Assembly: GCA_910585635.1 (NCBI GenBank)
Contig: CAJUFE010000020.1
Location: 1 to 64,000, forward strand
Source: an uncultured Lachnospiraceae bacterium
GTDB lineage: Bacteria; Bacillota; Clostridia; Lachnospirales; Lachnospiraceae
DNA: 64,000 bases
Reading direction: 5' to 3'
In this document: in pieces, positions 60,988 to 64,000 of the stretch
Layout: each line of letters begins with the position of its first letter
Numbering within the stretch: the first letter of the stretch is position 1
The notes under the pieces: generated by a model
The model's input: only the letters and a program-made list of their open reading frames with translations
Told to the model about the DNA's origin: nothing
Databases searched by the model: none
Made by a program: the position numbers and the translations under genes

Positions 60988-61877
60988 AGATCCTGATCGC
61001 AGAAGACGAACCACTGGAGCAGCAGACCATAAAAAAGCTCTTAGAAAAACATTATGCCTACGCGGCTGATATCCGTGTGGCAGATAACGGGATGGACGCT
61101 GTGAGCATGGCCCAGCTCTGGAACGCCGATCTGGTATTGATGGATATAGAGATGCCCGTCATCAGCGGTATCGACGCCGCCTTGAAGATCGTCACCCAGA
61201 ACCCCCGGGCAAAGCTGATCTTCATCACCGCTTACGATCGCTTCGAATATGCCGTAGAGGCTGTGCGCCTGAGAGCAGTGGACTATCTGCTAAAGCCGGT
61301 GGAGGATGAAAAACTGGTCGCTGTGGTGGGGCGGACGATCGAAGAGCTGAAAGAGCAGGCCCTCTTTTATGAGCAGGTGCAGAGGATGCAGGAACGACAG
61401 CCAGAGGTGCCCGACGCAAGCCCTCAAGACGCCAGGCTGGAAGATGGCCGGCCAAACAGCCAGGCGGACAGCGCGGCAGGCCCTTTGACCGACTGCAAGA
61501 AGAAGACCGCCCGGGAAGGGGCGGCAGCAGAAGCGGCCTGCCAGGACCGCAATAGGCTCCTGATGCAGAAGGTGGCCGACTATGTAGAAAAAAATTATCA
61601 ATACGATATCTCCCAGGAGGTGATCTGCGATATCCTGAACATGAGCACCGGCTACTTCTCTAAGCTGTTCCATCAATGCTATGGGGTGAAGTTCATCGAC
61701 CATCTCACCAATGTACGGGTGGAAGCCGCCAAAAGCATGCTGGCCGACCCCACCATGCGCAGCAGCGAGATCGGAAAACGGGTGGGCTACCAGTCCTCCA
61801 GCTATTTCTCTAAGATCTTCAAGCAGAAGACCGGGATCACACCGTCAGAGTATCGGGCGCGGTTGGACCTTGACTGA
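60981..61877 (+). CDS. AraC-family response regulator, YesN type
   Basis: 298 residues. Receiver domain at 1-120 with acidic residues E8-D9, phospho-acceptor D55 and Lys in LLKPVEDE. A variable linker (about 135-190) is followed by two AraC-type HTH motifs (EVICDILNMSTGYFSKLF and IGKRVGYQSSSYFSKIFK). GTG start at 60981 with GAGGAGGAAG. Partner of the overlapping kinase; likely target is the divergent dctPQM promoter region with direct repeats 20 bases apart. Confidence 0.94.
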   Translation: MLKILIAEDEPLEQQTIKKLLEKHYAYAADIRVADNGMDAVSMAQLWNADLVLMDIEMPVISGIDAALKIVTQNPRAKLIFITAYDRFEYAVEAVRLRAVDYLLKPVEDEKLVAVVGRTIEELKEQALFYEQVQRMQERQPEVPDASPQDARLEDGRPNSQADSAAGPLTDCKKKTAREGAAAEAACQDRNRLLMQKVADYVEKNYQYDISQEVICDILNMSTGYFSKLFHQCYGVKFIDHLTNVRVEAAKSMLADPTMRSSEIGKRVGYQSSSYFSKIFKQKTGITPSEYRARLDLD

Positions 61878-62017
61878 TCATCACACGCTTTCCCTCCCGT
61901 GGTCTTCACGGAACATACCCATCGGCCACAGGACTTGTCTTTCGCCTTTCGTTATGGTATGGTAACGAAAGAATATGGTAACGAGAGAAAAAAGAGGGAC
62001 ACAAAGGAGGACAAGAG

Positions 62018-62938
62018 ATGACCTTGACACAGCTGCATTACCTGATCGTCATCGCCCAGACCGGCTCCCTGAACAAAGCGGCGGAGCAGCTCTATGTAGC
62101 ACAGCCATCCCTGACCAGCGCGGTCAAGGAGCTGGAGAAGGAGCTGGGCATCGTCTTGCTCCATCGGAGCGGGAGAGGCGTCACCCTGACCAATGACGGG
62201 GCGGAATTCCTCCTATATGCCAAGCAGATCTATATACAATACGAAAATGTCCTGGAACGTTATAACAGCGGGAGCATCCGCAAGAAAAAATTCGGCGTAT
62301 CCACCCAGCACTATTCCTTTGCGGTAAAGGCTTTTGTGGAAATGGTACGGCAGCTGGATATGTCCCAATATGAATTTGCGATCAGAGAGACGAAGACCAT
62401 GGAGGTGATCCGCGACGTCAGCACGATGAAGAGTGAGATCGGCGTGCTGTATCTGTGTGACTTTAACCAAAGTTCCATGCAAAAGCTCTTGCGGTCATCC
62501 GGCCTTACCTTCCACCATCTGATCGACTGCCAGGCCTATGTCTATCTGTGGAAGGGCCATCCCCTGGCGGGGGAACAGTCGATCGGCTTTGCCCAGCTGG
62601 CGCCCTATCCCTGCCTGTCCTTCGAGCAGGGGGATAACAGCTCCTTCTATCTGGCAGAGGAGATCTTAGCCACCAATGATTACCCGCGGACGATCAAGGC
62701 CAATGACCGGGCGACGATGCTGAACCTGATGATCGGGCTCAACGGCTATACCCTCTGCTCCGGGATCATCTGTGAGGAGCTGAACGGAGGTGAGTATCTG
62801 GCCATCCCCTTCGCGGACGATCAGGATAACCAGAACAGCACGATGGAGATCGGTTATGTGACCCGGGAAGATACCCTGCCCAGCCGGATAGGGGAGCTGT
62901 ATATCAAGGAACTGGAGCGCTATCTACAGTGCGGTTGA
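62018..62938 (+). CDS. LysR family transcriptional regulator
   Basis: 306 residues. N-terminal HTH (TLTQLHYLIVIAQTGSLNKA, SLTSAVKELEKELG, LLHRSGRGVTLTNDG) and a LysR substrate-binding domain. It is followed in the same direction by a truncated O-acetylhomoserine sulfhydrylase gene, so it may once have regulated that gene, or may act on sulfur amino acid genes. ATG at 62018 with AAAGGAGG. Three 13-bp repeats lie directly downstream. Confidence 0.9.
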   Translation: MTLTQLHYLIVIAQTGSLNKAAEQLYVAQPSLTSAVKELEKELGIVLLHRSGRGVTLTNDGAEFLLYAKQIYIQYENVLERYNSGSIRKKKFGVSTQHYSFAVKAFVEMVRQLDMSQYEFAIRETKTMEVIRDVSTMKSEIGVLYLCDFNQSSMQKLLRSSGLTFHHLIDCQAYVYLWKGHPLAGEQSIGFAQLAPYPCLSFEQGDNSSFYLAEEILATNDYPRTIKANDRATMLNLMIGLNGYTLCSGIICEELNGGEYLAIPFADDQDNQNSTMEIGYVTREDTLPSRIGELYIKELERYLQCG

Positions 62939-62965
62939 GGGAGGCGGTGGGGTATTGGATCAGGT

Positions 62966-62997
62966 TATAGGATCGAGCTATAGGATCAGTCTATAGG
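62966..62997. promoter_or_regulatory. 13-bp tandem TATAGG repeats, possible LysR binding region
   Basis: TATAGGATC at 62966 and 62979 and TATAGG at 62992, in strict 13-base steps. They lie between the LysR gene and the truncated sulfhydrylase gene. A regulatory role is a guess from position. Confidence 0.4.
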
Positions 62998-63090
62998 CAG
63001 ACATTTCTTTTACATATTAGGCAGCGGGAGGCTATCGTGTTAATATGGATACAGAAATCAAAAAAGACGATCCTAAGGAGGAAGATAGAA

Positions 63091-63438
63091 ATGGCAAAGA
63101 TCAATATCCGTGCCCCCAAGAACTGGAGCTTTGAGACAAGGCAGCTACATATCGGACAGGAGCAGGCAGACCCGGCTACGGACGCCAGAGCGGTCCCGAT
63201 CTACGCGACCACATCCTATGTGTTCCGTGATCCCCAGCATGCGGCGGACCGTTTTGGCCTTCGGGATGCGGGGAACATCTATGGAAGGCTCACTAATCCC
63301 ACAGAGGATATCTTTGAGCGGCGGATCGCCTCTCTGGAAGGCGGTGCGGCGGCACTGGCCGTGGCCTCCGGAGCCGCGGCGATCTCCTATACCTTCCAGG
63401 CGCTGGCCAAGGCCGGGGAGCACATCGCAACCTCAAAG
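63091..63438 (+). pseudogene. truncated O-acetylhomoserine sulfhydrylase (Cys/Met metabolism PLP enzyme)
   Basis: About 116 residues of homology. NWSFETRQLHIGQEQADPAT, ARAVPIYATTSYVF and GNIYGRLTNPTEDIFERRIA are typical of the N terminus of MetY-type enzymes (about 425 residues). Homology stops at GEHIATSK near 63438. The frame stays open to 63747, but only through sequence antisense to the next gene. PLP lysine and the C-terminal two thirds are missing. Start ATG at 63091 with AAGGAGG is intact. A deletion or recombination has joined it to the 3' end of a malY-type gene. Confidence 0.85.
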
Positions 63439-63446
63439 AGGCTGTG

Positions 63447-63471
63447 CGGCAGGCGTGATCGCCGCCTGCCG
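63447..63471 (-). terminator. stem-loop after the second malY-type gene
   Basis: CGGCAGGCG (63447-63455) pairs with CGCCTGCCG (63463-63471). It lies 18 bases past the stop of the minus-strand lyase gene and right at the junction with the truncated sulfhydrylase. The T run is weak. Confidence 0.55.
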
Positions 63472-63488
63472 TACTGTTTGTTACCGTT

Positions 63489-64000
63489 TCAGCCCAACAC
63501 ATACTCCGTCAGCCGCCCCATGGCCTCTTCCACCAGGCTCTTCGGCAGAGCCAGGTTGACCCGGATCGCCCACTCCCTGTGGAAGGGCCGGCCGTCCTGC
63601 CAGGCCACGCCCACATCCCAGCCTGCCTTTAACAGGTCGTCCAGGGTCTTTTCATGCTCCCGGCACCACTGCTCACAGTCTAAGAACAGCATGTACGTCC
63701 CCTGGGGCTTGGCCAGGCGGATCCCCTTAAAATGCTCCAGGATATAGGTGTAGGCATAGTCAACGTTCTCGCTCAGTACCTGGCACAGCTCATCCACCCA
63801 CTGCTGCCCTTCCGGCTTGTAGGCCCCGATCAGCGCGTGCATGGACAGCACGTTCTGGGCATTATAGTGGCTTAAGGAGGACTGCTTCCTCAGACGGTCC
63901 CGCAGATACTTGTTATAGACGATGTGGTAGGAGCCCACCAGCCCCGCCAGGTTAAAGGTCTTAGAGGGCGCATAGATCGCGATCGTCCTCTCCCTGGCAT
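63489..64000 (-). CDS. MalY/PatB family PLP-dependent lyase, C-terminal part (gene continues beyond window)
   Basis: About 170 C-terminal residues are visible; the start lies beyond 64000. APSKTFNLAGLVGSYH holds the PLP lysine and matches SATKTFNLAGL in the complete homologue at 25961-27133. The C-terminal part (KPQGTYMLFLDCEQW, REWAIRVNLALPKSLVEEA) is intact. Probable cystathionine beta-lyase or cysteine C-S lyase. It meets the truncated sulfhydrylase gene tail-on at about 63440. Confidence 0.88.
   Translation of the reverse strand, partial: ARERTIAIYAPSKTFNLAGLVGSYHIVYNKYLRDRLRKQSSLSHYNAQNVLSMHALIGAYKPEGQQWVDELCQVLSENVDYAYTYILEHFKGIRLAKPQGTYMLFLDCEQWCREHEKTLDDLLKAGWDVGVAWQDGRPFHREWAIRVNLALPKSLVEEAMGRLTEYVLG

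Overview
The window looks like chromosomal DNA of a spore-forming, fairly G+C-rich member of the Clostridia, most likely Lachnospiraceae (Enterocloster/Lachnoclostridium-like). Reasons: Gram-positive-type RBSs, the sporulation genes sigG, spoIIP and gpr, TRAP and RbsABC-type carbohydrate transporters, YesM/YesN-type two-component genes, and the syntenic block comEC-holA-rpsT-gpr-spoIIP-lepA-hemW followed by hrcA-grpE-dnaK-dnaJ. No rRNA, tRNA, CRISPR array, transposase or prophage gene was recognised.

Layout. 1-0.4 kb: composite intergenic repeat. 0.4-8.6 kb: a glycoside hydrolase family 2 gene downstream of a ribose/galactose-type ABC importer (binding protein, ATPase, two permeases), with a divergent ArsR-like regulator. 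8.6-12.7 kb: ABC-F ATPase, then an HD-GYP response regulator and an HPt protein. 12.7-14.9 kb: an overlapping pair of an AAA ATPase and a TOPRIM-like protein, A+T-richer than its surroundings and resembling two-gene phage-defence modules. 15.0-16.4 kb: sigG and a three-TM protein. 16.6-22 kb: hrcA-grpE-dnaK-dnaJ under a textbook promoter and CIRCE operator.

22-31.3 kb: a sulfur amino acid unit. A sigma-54 enhancer-binding protein (CdsR-like) lies between two units that each have a near-consensus -24/-12 promoter: cysteine desulfidase (cyuA/cdsB) on the plus strand, and on the minus strand malY-type C-S lyase, DAACS symporter, ridA, CoA-disulfide-reductase/rhodanese fusion and a glutaredoxin-like protein. 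TTGACCATTTT-like motifs occur in both control regions. Together these genes can import a sulfur amino acid, split it to pyruvate, ammonia and sulfide, clear the reactive imine and handle persulfides. 31.4-34 kb: two paralogous exported 3D-domain proteins. This whole 12-kb stretch sits between hemW and hrcA.

34-50.4 kb: housekeeping and sporulation: hemW, lepA, spoIIP, gpr, rpsT, holA, comEC, a GerMN lipoprotein, an orphan WalK-like kinase, degV and an ABC exporter. 50.7-55.1 kb: zinc-ribbon membrane protein, YhcH/YiaL-family protein, a MATE exporter behind an attenuator-like leader, and a membrane-anchored lipase. 55.3-61.9 kb: a TRAP transporter (dctPQM) divergent from a cupin protein and a YesM/YesN-type two-component system. 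62-64 kb: LysR regulator, a truncated O-acetylhomoserine sulfhydrylase gene and the C-terminal part of a second MalY/PatB lyase that runs off the window.

The most unusual structure is a family of dispersed, strongly palindromic intergenic repeats at 87-218, 16472-16607, 40309-40458 and 50467-50534, plus fragments. Their arms show a compensating base change, and one copy is a clean internal-deletion derivative of another. The ATPase-TOPRIM pair and the sigma-54 cysteine regulon are the other main points of interest.
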